A stretch of 64,000 nucleotides of DNA, from NCBI GenBank assembly GCA_902518185.1, contig CABYFG010000001.1, positions 124,001 through 188,000 of the forward strand. The letters are read 5' to 3'. Each line of letters begins with the position of its first letter. Positions within the stretch are counted from its first letter, which is position 1. Positions 9,221-18,987 of this stretch are shown here, piece after piece. This DNA is from an uncultured Pelagibacteraceae bacterium. GTDB lineage: Bacteria; Pseudomonadota; Alphaproteobacteria; Pelagibacterales; Pelagibacteraceae. The position numbers were made by a program, and so were the translations under genes. The notes under the pieces were generated by a model. That model did no database searches. It saw only the letters and a list, made by a program, of their open reading frames with translations, and was not told where the DNA came from.

Positions 9221-11376
9221 TTTTTATCTTTTTTTTTAGTGACCTTAGTTCCTGGCATACCCATTGTCGATCTACCTTTTGGATAAAGTTTATTTTTTAC
9301 ATCATATTGTCTGATTTTAGGATTTAATGTTATTTCTAACTCTGTACTCTCTAATTTTCTTATCTCATCTCTTATTTTTGCCGCTTCCTCAAATTCTAGG
9401 TTTGAAGCAGCTTCTTTCATTTTTTTATCCAAAGCTTTTAAGTGTTTTTTAAGATTTCCACCAATATTTGATCCTTCGCTTATTTTTACATAATCTTTTT
9501 CATAAACACTTTCTAGAATATCATTGATTTCTTTTTTGACTGTTTTTGCATCAATTTTATTTTTTTTATTATAGTCTAGTTGAATTTTTCTTCTTCGTTC
9601 AGTTTCTTGAATTGCTTTTTTAATACTCTTGGTTTCTTTATCTGCATATAGGATTACTTTTCCATCAACATTTCTTGCTGCTCTTCCTATGGTTTGTATT
9701 AATGAAGTTTCAGATCTTAAGAAACCTTCTTTATCAGCATCTAAAATTCCAACTAACGCACATTCAGGAATATCTAGTCCTTCTCTTAATAAATTTATAC
9801 CAACGAGAACATCAAAAACTCCCATTCTTAAATCTCTCATGATTTCTATTCTCTCAAGTGTATCTATATCAGAGTGAAGATATCTAACTTTTACTCCATT
9901 TTCATGAAGATACTCTGTTAAGTCCTCAGCCATTTTTTTTGTTAAAGTTGTAACCAAAACTCTATGATTATTTTCAATTACTTTTTTACATTCATGCATT
10001 AAATCATCTACTTGATTTTTAGCGGGTCTTATTTCAACAGGTGGATCAATTAATCCGGTGGGTCTTATAACTTGATCTATAAACTTACCTTTTGTTTGTT
10101 CTAATTCCCATGGACCAGGAGTTGCAGAAACAAAAACTGTTTGTGTTCTCATTAAATCCCATTCCTCAAATTTTAAAGGCCTATTATCCATACAAGATGG
10201 CAGTCGAAAACCATACTCTGCTAAAGTGCTTTTTCTTGATCTATCACCTTTAAACATTCCATTAAGCTGAGGAACAGTTACATGACACTCATCAACAAAA
10301 ATTAAAGTATTATCTGGAAAGTATTCAAATAAAGTGGGTGGGGGTTCGCCAGGTTTTCTTCCAGATAAAAATCTTGAGTAATTTTCAATACCAGCACACG
10401 AACCTGTAGCCTCGATCATCTCAAGATCAAATTTAGTTCGTTCTTCTAATCTTTGAGCTTCAAGTAACTTATTTTCAGCTCTGTGTTTTTTTAAAGTGAT
10501 TTCAAGTTCTTTTCTTATGTTTATAACCGCCTGCTCAACAGTAGGTTTTGGAGTGATATAATGACTATTCGCGTACACTTTTACTAAACTTAAGTCTCTT
10601 ACTCGATCACCTGTAAGTGGATCGAATTCTTCAATTTTTTCAAGTTTATCTCCAAACAAACTTAGTCTCCAAGCTCTATCTTCAAGATGAGAGGGGAATA
10701 TCTCTAAATATTCACCTCTTGCTCTGAAAGTTCCTCTATAAAAATTTTGATCATTACGCTTATATTGAAGTGCAACTAACGACTTTATTATATGCTCTCT
10801 ATTATAATCATAATTTTTTTGAAGTGTTAAAGTCATTTTACTGTATGCCTCAACTGAACCGAGACCATAAATACAGGACACACTTGCAACTATTAAAACG
10901 TCATCTCGCTCTAATAAAGATCGAGTTGCTGAGTGCCTCATACGATCTATTTGTTCATTGATCGATGCCTCTTTCTCTATGTAAGTATCTGATCTTGGAA
11001 CATAAGCCTCTGGCGTATAATAATCGTAATAAGAAACAAAATATTCAACCGCATTATCTGGAAAAAAAGTCTTCATCTCCCCATAAAGTTGAGCTGCGAG
11101 AGTTTTATTAGGAGCTAAAATTAATGCTGGTCTATTAGTTGCTTCAATGACTTTAGCCATTGTGAAAGTCTTACCTGAGCCTGTGACACCCAATAAAACT
11201 TGATTAAATTCATTTTTTTTTGCACCTTTTACTAATTTTTTAATAGCTTCTGGTTGATCACCTGCAGGTTTAAAATCTGATTTAATTTTAAATTTTTTAC
11301 CCCCTTCAAGTTTTCCACTAATTTTTGGATTTTTACTCTGGATATCTGTAATTAAATCTTGATAAGTATTTTCCAT
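9202..11376 (-). CDS. uvrB: UvrABC system protein B (excinuclease helicase subunit)
   Basis: DNA-damage recognition subunit that opens the helix around lesions and recruits UvrC. The order is canonical: Walker A ([13 protein letters not shown]), the beta-hairpin with the tyrosine cluster ([16 protein letters not shown]) that inserts between strands, Walker B/DEAD-like motif ([11 protein letters not shown]), helicase motifs V and VI ([22 protein letters not shown]) and a C-terminal UVR domain ([20 protein letters not shown]) that pairs with UvrC. The length of 724 aa is slightly above the 670-700 usual, because of a short N-terminal extension and a basic tail. The ATG at 11376 is the first in frame. 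It is divergent from the aminotransferase across 36 bp. Confidence 0.98.
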   Translation of the reverse strand: MENTYQDLITDIQSKNPKISGKLEGGKKFKIKSDFKPAGDQPEAIKKLVKGAKKNEFNQVLLGVTGSGKTFTMAKVIEATNRPALILAPNKTLAAQLYGEMKTFFPDNAVEYFVSYYDYYTPEAYVPRSDTYIEKEASINEQIDRMRHSATRSLLERDDVLIVASVSCIYGLGSVEAYSKMTLTLQKNYDYNREHIIKSLVALQYKRNDQNFYRGTFRARGEYLEIFPSHLEDRAWRLSLFGDKLEKIEEFDPLTGDRVRDLSLVKVYANSHYITPKPTVEQAVINIRKELEITLKKHRAENKLLEAQRLEERTKFDLEMIEATGSCAGIENYSRFLSGRKPGEPPPTLFEYFPDNTLIFVDECHVTVPQLNGMFKGDRSRKSTLAEYGFRLPSCMDNRPLKFEEWDLMRTQTVFVSATPGPWELEQTKGKFIDQVIRPTGLIDPPVEIRPAKNQVDDLMHECKKVIENNHRVLVTTLTKKMAEDLTEYLHENGVKVRYLHSDIDTLERIEIMRDLRMGVFDVLVGINLLREGLDIPECALVGILDADKEGFLRSETSLIQTIGRAARNVDGKVILYADKETKSIKKAIQETERRRKIQLDYNKKNKIDAKTVKKEINDILESVYEKDYVKISEGSNIGGNLKKHLKALDKKMKEAASNLEFEEAAKIRDEIRKLESTELEITLNPKIRQYDVKNKLYPKGRSTMGMPGTKVTKKKDKKWKHGK

Positions 11377-11412
11377 ATAATAAAGAAAGTAGTAGAATTA
11401 ATTAATATTTCA

Positions 11413-12600
11413 ATGAGCATTATATCAGACACTTTAAAAAGAATTAAACCATCCCCAACTATTGCTGTTACTCAAAAGGCGAGAGAATTGAGAGCCGCAG
11501 GAAAAGATGTAATTGGCCTTGGTGCAGGAGAGCCAGATTTTGATACACCTGAGAATATTAAAAGAGCAGCCATAAAAGCAATAAGGGGAGGTGATACTAA
11601 ATACACTGCGGTGGATGGTACCCCAGCACTAAAAAAAGCAATTATCAAAAAATTTAAAAGAGAAAACAACTTAAATTATAAAATTGATCAAATCACAGTT
11701 GGAACTGGAGGTAAACAAGTTCTCTATAATACGTTTATGGCAACTTTGAATAAAGGAGATGAAGTAATTATTCCAGCACCATTCTGGGTTTCTTATCCAG
11801 ATATGGTATTACTTGCAGGAGGCAAACCTAAAATAATCAAATGTGAAGAAAAAGATGGTTTTAAGTTAACTCCAGCTAAACTTAAAAAATCAATATCAAA
11901 AAAAACTAAATGGCTAATTTTAAATTCACCATCTAATCCAACAGGTGCGGGCTATACAAAGAGAGAAATAGATGCTCTAGCAAAAATTTTAATTAAAAAA
12001 AAAAAAGTTAATATTCTAAGCGATGATATATATGAACATATTAGATACGATAATTTTAAATTTTTCACAATTGCACAAATTTCGAATTTAAAAAAAAGAA
12101 CCCTGACGATGAATGGTGTCAGCAAATCATACGCTATGACTGGTTGGAGAATAGGGTACGCCGCAGGTCCTAAAGAAATTATTAAAGCTATTGGAAAAAT
12201 CCAATCACAATCAACTTCAAATCCATCATCTGTTAGTCAAGCAGCTGCTGTCGAGGCATTAAACGGTAAACAAAATTTTATTAAAAAAAGATCTAACGCA
12301 TTTAAACTTAGAAGAGATTTTGTAGTAAATAGCTTAAATAGTATAAAAGGTATTAATTGTTTGAAACCCAATGGTGCATTTTATGTTTTTCCAAGCTGCA
12401 AAGGTCTTTTAAACAAAAAAACAAAATTAAAAACTGACACAGATTTTGTAAAGAAACTTCTTGAAAAATCTAATGTTGCAGTTGTGCAGGGATCAGCATT
12501 TGGTTTAGATGGATATTTTAGAATTTCTTATGCTACTTCTATGCAAAACTTAAAAAAAGCAATGCAAAGAATAAAAACTTTTTGTGCAAACTTAGGATAA
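11413..12600 (+). CDS. Aspartate aminotransferase, class I
   Basis: PLP-dependent fold-type I transaminase (395 aa) of the alphaproteobacterial AspC/AatA type, exchanging aspartate and 2-oxoglutarate with oxaloacetate and glutamate. Seen are LGAGEPDFDTPENI near the N-terminus, TKYTAVDGTPALKKAI, NSPSNPTGAGYTKREI, and the PLP lysine motif NGVSKSYAMTGWRIGYAAGP. The frame reaches back to 11359 inside uvrB, but the ATG at 11413 starts the conserved MSIISDTLKRIKPSPTIAVT and avoids the overlap. Some enzymes of this clade also act on prephenate, so arogenate formation is a possible second activity. Confidence 0.93.
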   Translation: MSIISDTLKRIKPSPTIAVTQKARELRAAGKDVIGLGAGEPDFDTPENIKRAAIKAIRGGDTKYTAVDGTPALKKAIIKKFKRENNLNYKIDQITVGTGGKQVLYNTFMATLNKGDEVIIPAPFWVSYPDMVLLAGGKPKIIKCEEKDGFKLTPAKLKKSISKKTKWLILNSPSNPTGAGYTKREIDALAKILIKKKKVNILSDDIYEHIRYDNFKFFTIAQISNLKKRTLTMNGVSKSYAMTGWRIGYAAGPKEIIKAIGKIQSQSTSNPSSVSQAAAVEALNGKQNFIKKRSNAFKLRRDFVVNSLNSIKGINCLKPNGAFYVFPSCKGLLNKKTKLKTDTDFVKKLLEKSNVAVVQGSAFGLDGYFRISYATSMQNLKKAMQRIKTFCANLG

Positions 12601-12603
12601 AAA

Positions 12604-13260
12604 GTGAAAACTGCCTTAATATTTGGCTCAACAGGTTTAATTGGAGGCCACCTTCTAAATAGATTAACCCAAAACAAAAATTATGAAAAGATCAAAGCAT
12701 TTGTGCGTAGTGAACAATTAAGTGGTAATGATAAAATAGAATATATACTAACAGATTTTAAAAATTTAGATAAACATAGAGAAGACATTAAAGGCGACGA
12801 TTGTTTTTTTTGTATTGGCACGACAAAAAAAAGCTCACCAGATAAAAATGAATATCAAAGAATAGAACTCGATATACCCAAACAAATTGCACAAATTGCC
12901 AAAACAAATTCTGTGAAAACATTTATTTATGTTTCCTCAGGATATGCAGATCCTAAAAGTTCTGGAGATTATTTGAAATTTAAAGGACTTGTAGAGCAAG
13001 ATTTAGAGAGATTAAATTTTTCAAGGCTTGGAATAATGAGACCCTCATTTTTAGAAGGTAGTAGAGAAGAAAATAGAATCGGCGAAAGATTAGGTATTTT
13101 ATTTTTTAAATTAATTTCACCACTACTTTTGGGACCACTAAAAAAAATAAGACCTATCCATTCAGATACTGTTGCAAAAGCAATGATAGATATTGCTAAT
13201 AAAGATACCCAAAAAAGATATTTTGAGTCAAATGAAATAGAGGAATTTAAAAATATCTAA
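12604..13260 (+). CDS. NAD(P)-binding oxidoreductase, TIP30/HTATIP2-like
   Basis: A 218-aa Rossmann protein beginning with GTG. The dinucleotide motif GSTGLIGGHLL is at the extreme N-terminus, followed by CFFCIGTTKKSSPDKNEY and YVSSGYADPKS, which match the atypical SDR/NAD(P)H-binding group related to TIP30 (HTATIP2) and nucleoside-diphosphate-sugar epimerases. The active-site Tyr-Lys pair of this subgroup is not obvious, so it could be a regulatory nucleotide-binding protein. It begins 3 bp after the aminotransferase and is probably co-transcribed. The substrate is unknown. Confidence 0.82.
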   Translation: MKTALIFGSTGLIGGHLLNRLTQNKNYEKIKAFVRSEQLSGNDKIEYILTDFKNLDKHREDIKGDDCFFCIGTTKKSSPDKNEYQRIELDIPKQIAQIAKTNSVKTFIYVSSGYADPKSSGDYLKFKGLVEQDLERLNFSRLGIMRPSFLEGSREENRIGERLGILFFKLISPLLLGPLKKIRPIHSDTVAKAMIDIANKDTQKRYFESNEIEEFKNI

Positions 13261-13270
13261 ATTTCAGATT

Positions 13271-14218
13271 TTATTTTTGGTCTAAAATTTTCTTTGCTGA
13301 TCTTGTTTTTTTTATCCATGACTCAGGAATTGAGTCTTTCCCTTTTAAGGCTGCGAAATATGCTCCAATAAAGTTGGCTCTTGAACAATTACAACCACCG
13401 GCTTTAATAGTCTTTAAAATTGCTTCTTTATAATTTTTTGAATTTAAAATTGAGTGAATTGAACTATTGAAAGTTCCTGGATAGCTACATGCCATACCTA
13501 ATTTTTTGACTGTTATTGAATGAGGTTTTAATTTCAATCTTTTTACTTTATCAATATCTTCAATAATATTTTTAAAATATGAATTTTTTTTAAATTTTTT
13601 TATGAATCCATTCACAGGATTTTTGACACCTTTGAGAGCTAAATCTATTATATGTAACTTGGCTAAAGCATACTTAATACTTATTTTTGAGACTGTGACG
13701 ATAGAAATTATTTTTTTTAAACTCTTAAAATCATAGCCATATAAAAAATAGGGAAGAGCAGCACAGTAGCCATCAGACTCATTTACTTTGATGCCACCAG
13801 TGAATTTTTTATTAGCCTTAATATTTTTTACTGTTTCGATGATGTTTTGGTGTATCCAAGGGCCCTCGATCATACCCCGCCAATCTTTCACTTTTTTGTA
13901 TTTAGCTCTTAGTCTAAGATTTTTCCAGTATTTACTTCCAGGACCAAAATTTTTAATAATATTTTTCTTGAATCTTTTATCTATATTATTATTACCCTCA
14001 AGAAGTGTTTGAAACATTACCTGACCAATATCATTGTAACCTGATACTTTTCCAGTTTTAATCTTATAAAAAGGACTTCTATTTTTTTTTAAAAAAGAAA
14101 AATCTTGCATACCTTTTATATACGAAAATAGTTTTTTTTGATTATAAACCCAATGCAAAGGCCTAGCAGCTGCATCAGCTACAGTTGCACCTAAGAAAAC
14201 GTGTAAATTATTTTTCAC
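13271..14218 (-). CDS. ADP-ribosylglycohydrolase / J1-crystallin-family protein
   Basis: A 315-aa protein with the layout of the ADP-ribosylglycohydrolase superfamily: N-terminal GATVADAAARPLHWVY where active enzymes have a G-D-A-x-G-x-P motif, a Y-N-D-I-G-Q segment (GYNDIGQVMFQ), and the C-terminal block AGGCNCSRANFIGAYFAALKG followed by IPESW. In hydrolases the C-terminal block is usually GGDxD, with the Asps binding two Mg ions; here they read Cys-Asn-Cys, so hydrolase activity is doubtful, as in the J1-crystallin branch. It starts with GTG, 12 bp downstream of trxB, probably in the same operon. The role is unknown. Confidence 0.75.
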   Translation of the reverse strand: MKNNLHVFLGATVADAAARPLHWVYNQKKLFSYIKGMQDFSFLKKNRSPFYKIKTGKVSGYNDIGQVMFQTLLEGNNNIDKRFKKNIIKNFGPGSKYWKNLRLRAKYKKVKDWRGMIEGPWIHQNIIETVKNIKANKKFTGGIKVNESDGYCAALPYFLYGYDFKSLKKIISIVTVSKISIKYALAKLHIIDLALKGVKNPVNGFIKKFKKNSYFKNIIEDIDKVKRLKLKPHSITVKKLGMACSYPGTFNSSIHSILNSKNYKEAILKTIKAGGCNCSRANFIGAYFAALKGKDSIPESWIKKTRSAKKILDQK

Positions 14219-14230
14219 TTAAATTAAATT

Positions 14231-15178
14231 TTAATTTGATGACAAATGTTTTTCTGCTTCAAGAGCAGCCATACAGCCCATACCAGCAGCCGTTACAGCT
14301 TGTCTAAAAGTTTTATCTTTCACATCTCCTGCAGCATAAACTCCAGGAATATTTGTTTCTGTTGAGTCTGGTTTTGTAATTAGATAACCTTCTGCATCCA
14401 TTTTGAGTTGATTTTTAAATAATTGGGTTGCTGGATCATGTCCAATTGCAATAAAAAGACCATCTAGTTTCAATTCTTCAATTTTGTTTGTTTTAACATT
14501 CTTAATTTTAATACCCTTTACATTTTTTGGATTTTGGTCTCCCATAACATCTTCAACCACACTATCCCAAACAATTTCGATTTTTTTATTATCCATAAGT
14601 TTTTTTTGAAGTAATTTTTCAGCTCTTAATTTATCTCTTCGGTGAATTAGTTTTACTTTTGACGCAAACTTAGTAAGAAACATTGCCTCTTCCACTGCTG
14701 CATTTCCTCCACCCACCACGGCTACTTCTTTATCTTTAAAAAAAAAACCATCACATGTTGCGCATGCTGAAACACCAAACCCCCTGAATTCTTGCTCAGA
14801 TTTAAGATTTAACCATCTAGCTTGAGCACCAGTTGAAATAATTATACTGTCGGCCGTATATTTTTGTCCACTATCTCCGATTGCTTCAAAAGGTTTTGAC
14901 TTTAAATTCACTGATGATATGTGATCTTCAATCATTTCGGTACCAACAGCTTGTGCTTGATCTTTCATTTGATCCATTAACCAAGGGCCTTGAATAACAT
15001 CGGCGAAGCCTGGATAATTTTCAACATCAGTCGTAGTTGTTAATTGACCGCCTGGCTGAGAACCATGAACTAATATCGGTTTTAGCATTGCTCTTGCAGC
15101 ATAAACTGCAGCTGTGTATCCAGCAGGACCAGATCCAATTATTAACACTTTTGTGTGTTTAGTTGGATTTTGACTCAT
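14231..15178 (-). CDS. trxB: Thioredoxin reductase
   Basis: FAD- and NADPH-dependent flavoenzyme that reduces thioredoxin. Seen are the FAD motif IIGSGPAGYTAAVYAARA, the redox-active ACATCDGFFF (Cys-Ala-Thr-Cys), the NADPH motif VVGGGNAAVEEA and the C-terminal FAD motif GVYAAGDVKDKTFRQAVTAAG. At 315 aa it is a normal low-molecular-weight TrxR. It is divergent from the ELM1 gene across 21 bp. Nothing odd. Confidence 0.97.
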   Translation of the reverse strand: MSQNPTKHTKVLIIGSGPAGYTAAVYAARAMLKPILVHGSQPGGQLTTTTDVENYPGFADVIQGPWLMDQMKDQAQAVGTEMIEDHISSVNLKSKPFEAIGDSGQKYTADSIIISTGAQARWLNLKSEQEFRGFGVSACATCDGFFFKDKEVAVVGGGNAAVEEAMFLTKFASKVKLIHRRDKLRAEKLLQKKLMDNKKIEIVWDSVVEDVMGDQNPKNVKGIKIKNVKTNKIEELKLDGLFIAIGHDPATQLFKNQLKMDAEGYLITKPDSTETNIPGVYAAGDVKDKTFRQAVTAAGMGCMAALEAEKHLSSN

Positions 15179-15199
15179 ATGAAAGCTATATAGTGATTA

Positions 15200-16150
15200 A
15201 TGACTAAATTGAAAGGTTTATTATTGACCGAGGGAATGCATGGTATGATCAGCCAAGTAGAGGGATTAGCGAAAGAACTCGATCTTGATTTTATACACGA
15301 AAAAATTGAACTCAATAAATTTTGGAGCATGATTCCACCATTATTCACACCCGTTCAAAACTTTGTTTTTAAAAATAATATAAATAACAATTTTAACATT
15401 ATTATTTCTTGCGGAAGGAAAAGTGTAATCCCGTCCATTTATTTGAAAAAAAAATTTAAAAATAAAATTATGAACATTCATATTCAAGATCCTAAAGTTT
15501 CATTAAAAAATTTTGATTTAATTGTAGCACCCGAACATGATGGTTTGACTGGTGAAAACGTTATTAATACCAAAGGTGCAATTCATTATTTAAGGCATGA
15601 TGAATTAAATGAAAATGCTAATTATTTAAAATCAAAAATAAATAAAGATAAAGTTGTTTCCCTAATTGTCGGAGGACCCAATAAATACTATGATTATAAT
15701 GAATCTGCTTTAGAGCAAATATTTATTAGGGTAAAAAATGTTTTCATAAACAATGGTTTCCAATTGATTTTTATCCCATCAATGAGAACACCAAAAAATG
15801 TTATCGAAAAAGCAAAAAATTTTTTTGATCATAGCCAAATTATTATCAATAAAATTGATAAGAAAGCATATCTTTCATCATTGAAATTAGCCAATCAAAT
15901 TGTTGTGACCTGCGATTCGACATCTATGATTTCAGAAGCTGCAATGACGGGTAAACCAATTTATATCGCTCAAATGCCTAATATTAAAAAGAACCATAGA
16001 TTTAAGAAATTTTTTGAATTATTTAAAAATTTAAATATTACAAAGAATTTGGAGGACAAATTAGATCAATGGACTTACGAGAAACTTAATGAAACTAATA
16101 GGATATCAGGGTATATAAAGAACAAATTAAAAAACTATGACTTTTCTTAA
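15200..16150 (+). CDS. ELM1/GtrOC1-family putative nucleoside-diphosphate-sugar epimerase
   Basis: A 316-aa protein of the family annotated as mitochondrial fission ELM1 (DUF1022), widespread in alphaproteobacteria. The N-terminal LLLTEGMHGMISQVEGLAKEL and the C-terminal half (VTCDSTSMISEAAMTGKPIYI) resemble a GT-B glycosyltransferase-like fold with a sugar-nucleotide site. The bacterial function is not established; the neighbourhood gives no clear hint. It overlaps the following gene by 14 bp, so the two are translationally close. Membership of the family is fairly sure, the biochemical role is not. Confidence 0.82.
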   Translation: MTKLKGLLLTEGMHGMISQVEGLAKELDLDFIHEKIELNKFWSMIPPLFTPVQNFVFKNNINNNFNIIISCGRKSVIPSIYLKKKFKNKIMNIHIQDPKVSLKNFDLIVAPEHDGLTGENVINTKGAIHYLRHDELNENANYLKSKINKDKVVSLIVGGPNKYYDYNESALEQIFIRVKNVFINNGFQLIFIPSMRTPKNVIEKAKNFFDHSQIIINKIDKKAYLSSLKLANQIVVTCDSTSMISEAAMTGKPIYIAQMPNIKKNHRFKKFFELFKNLNITKNLEDKLDQWTYEKLNETNRISGYIKNKLKNYDFS

Positions 16151-16802
16151 TTCAATTTTAAATCAATCACAAAAACATGAATTCCCCTTTGATCATTGGG
16201 AATATAGTAATGCATTAAGTGATCAGGCCATTGAAGAGATTGTAAATGCAGATATACCTGACGTAAGTAAGCATAATCTTACTTATGACGGAACAAGAGC
16301 AATAGATGATGGCGCTGCAGAATTTCGAACAGGAAATGCATCTGGTGGTAAAGCACTTAAGTTTAGATGTTTTGTAAATAAAGAAAACGCATCGTCATTT
16401 CCACATTTAGTAAAATTCATAGAAGAGTTGCGATCTAAAGAAACTTATTATGCTATTTCAAAAATGATTAATAAAGATTTGTCTAATTCCTATGTCCGAG
16501 TTGAAGTAATATGTGATCGTGAAGGTTTTTGGCTAAAACCTCATTGTGACATTAAAGAAAAATTAATGTCAGGCTTGATTTTTGTAAATAAAGCAAATGA
16601 GTCAGAGGATTTGGGAACAGACTTTTATAATGATAAAATGGAAAAAGTAAAAACAGTTCCGTATAAACATAATTATGGTTATCTATTTACAAGTGGACCA
16701 AATACCTGGCACGGGATGGAAAAGAAAAAAATTGTTAAAGAAAGAAGATGCATTCAAGTGAATTATGTTACTTTCCCAACTGATTGGAAGGTGAGAGATT
16801 AG
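16137..16802 (+). CDS. Putative 2-oxoglutarate/Fe(II)-dependent oxygenase
   Basis: A 221-aa cytoplasmic protein. The C-terminal half carries an iron-binding facial triad pattern: His136-x-Asp138 (FWLKPHCDIKEKL), a distal His192 (SGPNTWHGME) and an Arg pair (KERRCIQVNYV) where 2-oxoglutarate would bind, all within predicted beta strands of a jelly roll. This is the layout of 2OG/Fe(II) oxygenases, though the overall sequence is not one I recognise. It overlaps the ELM1 gene by 14 bp, so both may act on the same envelope or sugar pathway. The substrate is unknown. Confidence 0.65.
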   Translation: MTFLNSILNQSQKHEFPFDHWEYSNALSDQAIEEIVNADIPDVSKHNLTYDGTRAIDDGAAEFRTGNASGGKALKFRCFVNKENASSFPHLVKFIEELRSKETYYAISKMINKDLSNSYVRVEVICDREGFWLKPHCDIKEKLMSGLIFVNKANESEDLGTDFYNDKMEKVKTVPYKHNYGYLFTSGPNTWHGMEKKKIVKERRCIQVNYVTFPTDWKVRD

Positions 16803-17042
16803 TTATCCTAATAAAGAATAACAGCCCAAGCAAAATAGTACAGCAATCATAAAGCAAACTCCAAAAACTGCTCTTACTTGGTCACCATCCTCTCTTGGAT
16901 CACTTTTATCGTAAAGTTTCCAATGTCCTGAGTTTTGTTTATGACTCGAATAGTCCTGTAAACGATCTCCAATGTATGAACTAATATTGGAACTTGTTAC
17001 AAGCTCATCGTATTGCTTTGTTTTAAAATTCTCCGTACTCAT
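16803..17042 (-). CDS. Small single-span membrane protein, unknown
   Basis: A 79-aa frame with a polar, charged N-terminal 55 residues and a C-terminal hydrophobic segment (AVFGVCFMIAVLFCLGCYSLLG), giving a tail-anchored single-span protein. It starts at ATG 17042, without a strong ribosome binding site, and ends directly against the stop of the convergent oxygenase gene. The composition (a polar head and a clean membrane span) suggests a real gene rather than a shadow. I do not recognise the family. The 200 bp to pilT hold no other recognisable feature and presumably contain divergent promoters. Confidence 0.55.
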   Translation of the reverse strand: MSTENFKTKQYDELVTSSNISSYIGDRLQDYSSHKQNSGHWKLYDKSDPREDGDQVRAVFGVCFMIAVLFCLGCYSLLG

Positions 17043-17242
17043 TATATTTATATTAAAAATTTATTTTAAAAATTCAAAAGAGTCTATTGATAACAAAGAG
17101 ATAATTTGCCTAGGAACCATTTTGATCAATTACTATCTGAAGTTGTATTACAATAGTCTTTGATAATGCTGATAAATCTATTAAGTTTACGTAATAACAA
17201 TTTAAATGTAAGACAATTTTTATAATAAATTAAATATTAATT

Positions 17243-18256
17243 ATGTTTGAAAAATTAGAAGAACTCGCAAAAAATAATAAAAAAATTTCAGACTTTCACA
17301 TTAGAAGTGGATGGCCTTTAGCATTTAGACAGACAGGTGAAATCCATAAAATTCCCGAAGTAGTTATCAAAGCACAAGATTTACAAGATTTATTATCCAC
17401 TAATTGTAATGAAGTTGAAATGAAAAGATTTAATGAAACCCATGAACTAGACTCATCTGTGACTTTAAGTGGTTTAAGATTTAGGGCAAACTTTTATAAA
17501 ACAATTAATGGTCCAGCTGCTGTATTAAGAAGAGTTGAAAGTGTTATACCTGAAATGGATCAATTTGATTTACCACCTGTACTTTACGATATAATTGATA
17601 TGCATAAGGGTTTAGTTTTAGTAACAGGCCCGACTGGCTCAGGTAAATCAACAACCTTAGCTGCAATAGTAAATGAAATAAATAAGACTAGGACTGCTAA
17701 TATAATCACAGTGGAAGACCCAGTAGAATTTATCCATAAAGATATAAAGAGTATAGTTTCGCATCGAGAGGTGGGAAAACAAACTCAGACTTTTGCAACA
17801 GCTCTGAAAGCAGCGCTTCGAGAAGATCCAGACGTTATCTTGGTTGGAGAGATGAGAGATTTAGAGACAGTATCTCTAGCTTTGACAGCTGCTGAAACTG
17901 GACATTTGGTATTTGGGACTTTACACACCAGTGGAGCCCCCAACACCATTAATAGAATAATCGATGTATTTCCACCTGAGCAGCAAGCCCAGATAAGAGC
18001 TCAAATTTCAACTTCATTAAAGATGGTTGTGACACAAAGACTACTTAAAACTAAAGATGGCCAGGGACGATGTGGAGCTTTTGAGGTAATGAAATGCACT
18101 GCACCTATACAAAACTTAATCCGAGAAGCAAAGATACATCAAATACCGAGCATAATGCAAACAGCAGTAAAAGATGGTATGATTACTATGACTAAATCAT
18201 TAGAGGAATTAGTTAAGGCTGGAAAAATTGATGCTGGAGCAGGAAAAGAACAATAA
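17243..18256 (+). CDS. pilT: Type IV pilus retraction ATPase PilT
   Basis: Hexameric cytoplasmic ATPase that powers pilus retraction. A PAS-like N-terminal domain (KISDFHIRSGWPLAFRQTGE) is followed by Walker A (GPTGSGKSTTL, about residue 128), the Asp box (TVEDPVEF), Walker B (DPDVILVGEMRD), the His box (GHLVFGTLHTSG) and the PilT-specific C-terminal motif in AIRNLIRE form (APIQNLIREAK). The 337 aa match PilT and exclude PilB, which is larger and present separately at 34963. It is the first gene of a rightward operon with the minor pilins and overlaps the next gene. A retraction motor implies dynamic pili (motility, DNA uptake or adhesion). Confidence 0.95.
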   Translation: MFEKLEELAKNNKKISDFHIRSGWPLAFRQTGEIHKIPEVVIKAQDLQDLLSTNCNEVEMKRFNETHELDSSVTLSGLRFRANFYKTINGPAAVLRRVESVIPEMDQFDLPPVLYDIIDMHKGLVLVTGPTGSGKSTTLAAIVNEINKTRTANIITVEDPVEFIHKDIKSIVSHREVGKQTQTFATALKAALREDPDVILVGEMRDLETVSLALTAAETGHLVFGTLHTSGAPNTINRIIDVFPPEQQAQIRAQISTSLKMVVTQRLLKTKDGQGRCGAFEVMKCTAPIQNLIREAKIHQIPSIMQTAVKDGMITMTKSLEELVKAGKIDAGAGKEQ

Positions 18257-18986
18257 CGGTTTTGCACTTCTTGAATTACTAATCGTGATGGTGTTAGTAG
18301 GAATAGTTTCAGCTATTGCTTATCCAAATTTTTCAGAATGGAACAAAGAAAGAAAAGTTAGACAAGACGTTGATCGAATTTATTCTTTAATGAAAAATAT
18401 TCATATGCAGATGGAAAGAGGTTCATTCGCTTATGTTCAAATATTTTTTGATCCTACGCCAGATGAAATACATGTACAGTCGAGGGGGATAACAATGCAA
18501 GAATTAGCCTCAAAAATTAATGATGGTAGTGACCCCTGGAATGATACAACTGCATTAGCAGATAGATGCACTTTAGATATTGATGATCTTTGGACCGTAT
18601 TTCCTGGAAGCTCTTCTTCAGAGGAGTTAAATGCATTAGTATACGAAATATTTTTAGAAAATCTTGATACAAATATAACTGAATCAAGCGGAATTTGTTT
18701 TTCTAGAAATGGTAAATTTTATCGAGGGGCTGGGGGTCTTGGTTCAGGTGTGACAGGTGAACCAATAAATTATATTTATTTTTGCGTCAAAGAAAGAACT
18801 GAGAACTGTAATATTGATGGAGTAGACACTGGAGATGACTTTCCCGATCCTGACCCAATGATGTTTAGTGATGGTGATGATGATAAACAATTGTATGTAA
18901 ATGTTATAAAATGGTCTAGGTATGGTAATTTAGCTAAGTATAAGTTTCTAGTGAGAGAAGGAGCAGAATCTGGTAGTTGGAAATAA
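18231..18986 (+). CDS. Minor prepilin, GspH/FimT-type
   Basis: A 251-aa prepilin with a short leader ending in Gly, then the class III signal NNNG/FALLELLIVMVLVGIV: cleavage after Gly, Phe at +1 and Glu at +5, followed by a long hydrophobic helix. The body has acidic clusters (DPDPMMFSDGDDD) and scattered Cys. Position and form suggest a tip-complex minor pilin like FimU/FimT. The ATG at 18231 overlaps pilT by 26 bp; a TTG one codon earlier is also in frame. It is the first of four consecutive minor pilin genes. Confidence 0.85.
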   Translation: MLEQEKNNNGFALLELLIVMVLVGIVSAIAYPNFSEWNKERKVRQDVDRIYSLMKNIHMQMERGSFAYVQIFFDPTPDEIHVQSRGITMQELASKINDGSDPWNDTTALADRCTLDIDDLWTVFPGSSSSEELNALVYEIFLENLDTNITESSGICFSRNGKFYRGAGGLGSGVTGEPINYIYFCVKERTENCNIDGVDTGDDFPDPDPMMFSDGDDDKQLYVNVIKWSRYGNLAKYKFLVREGAESGSWK

Positions 18987-18987
18987 A

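Noticed and set aside
13240..13275. Short AT hairpin between the convergent genes at 13260 and 13271 as a terminator
   Set aside because: Only about four to six A-T pairs without G-C; too weak to support.
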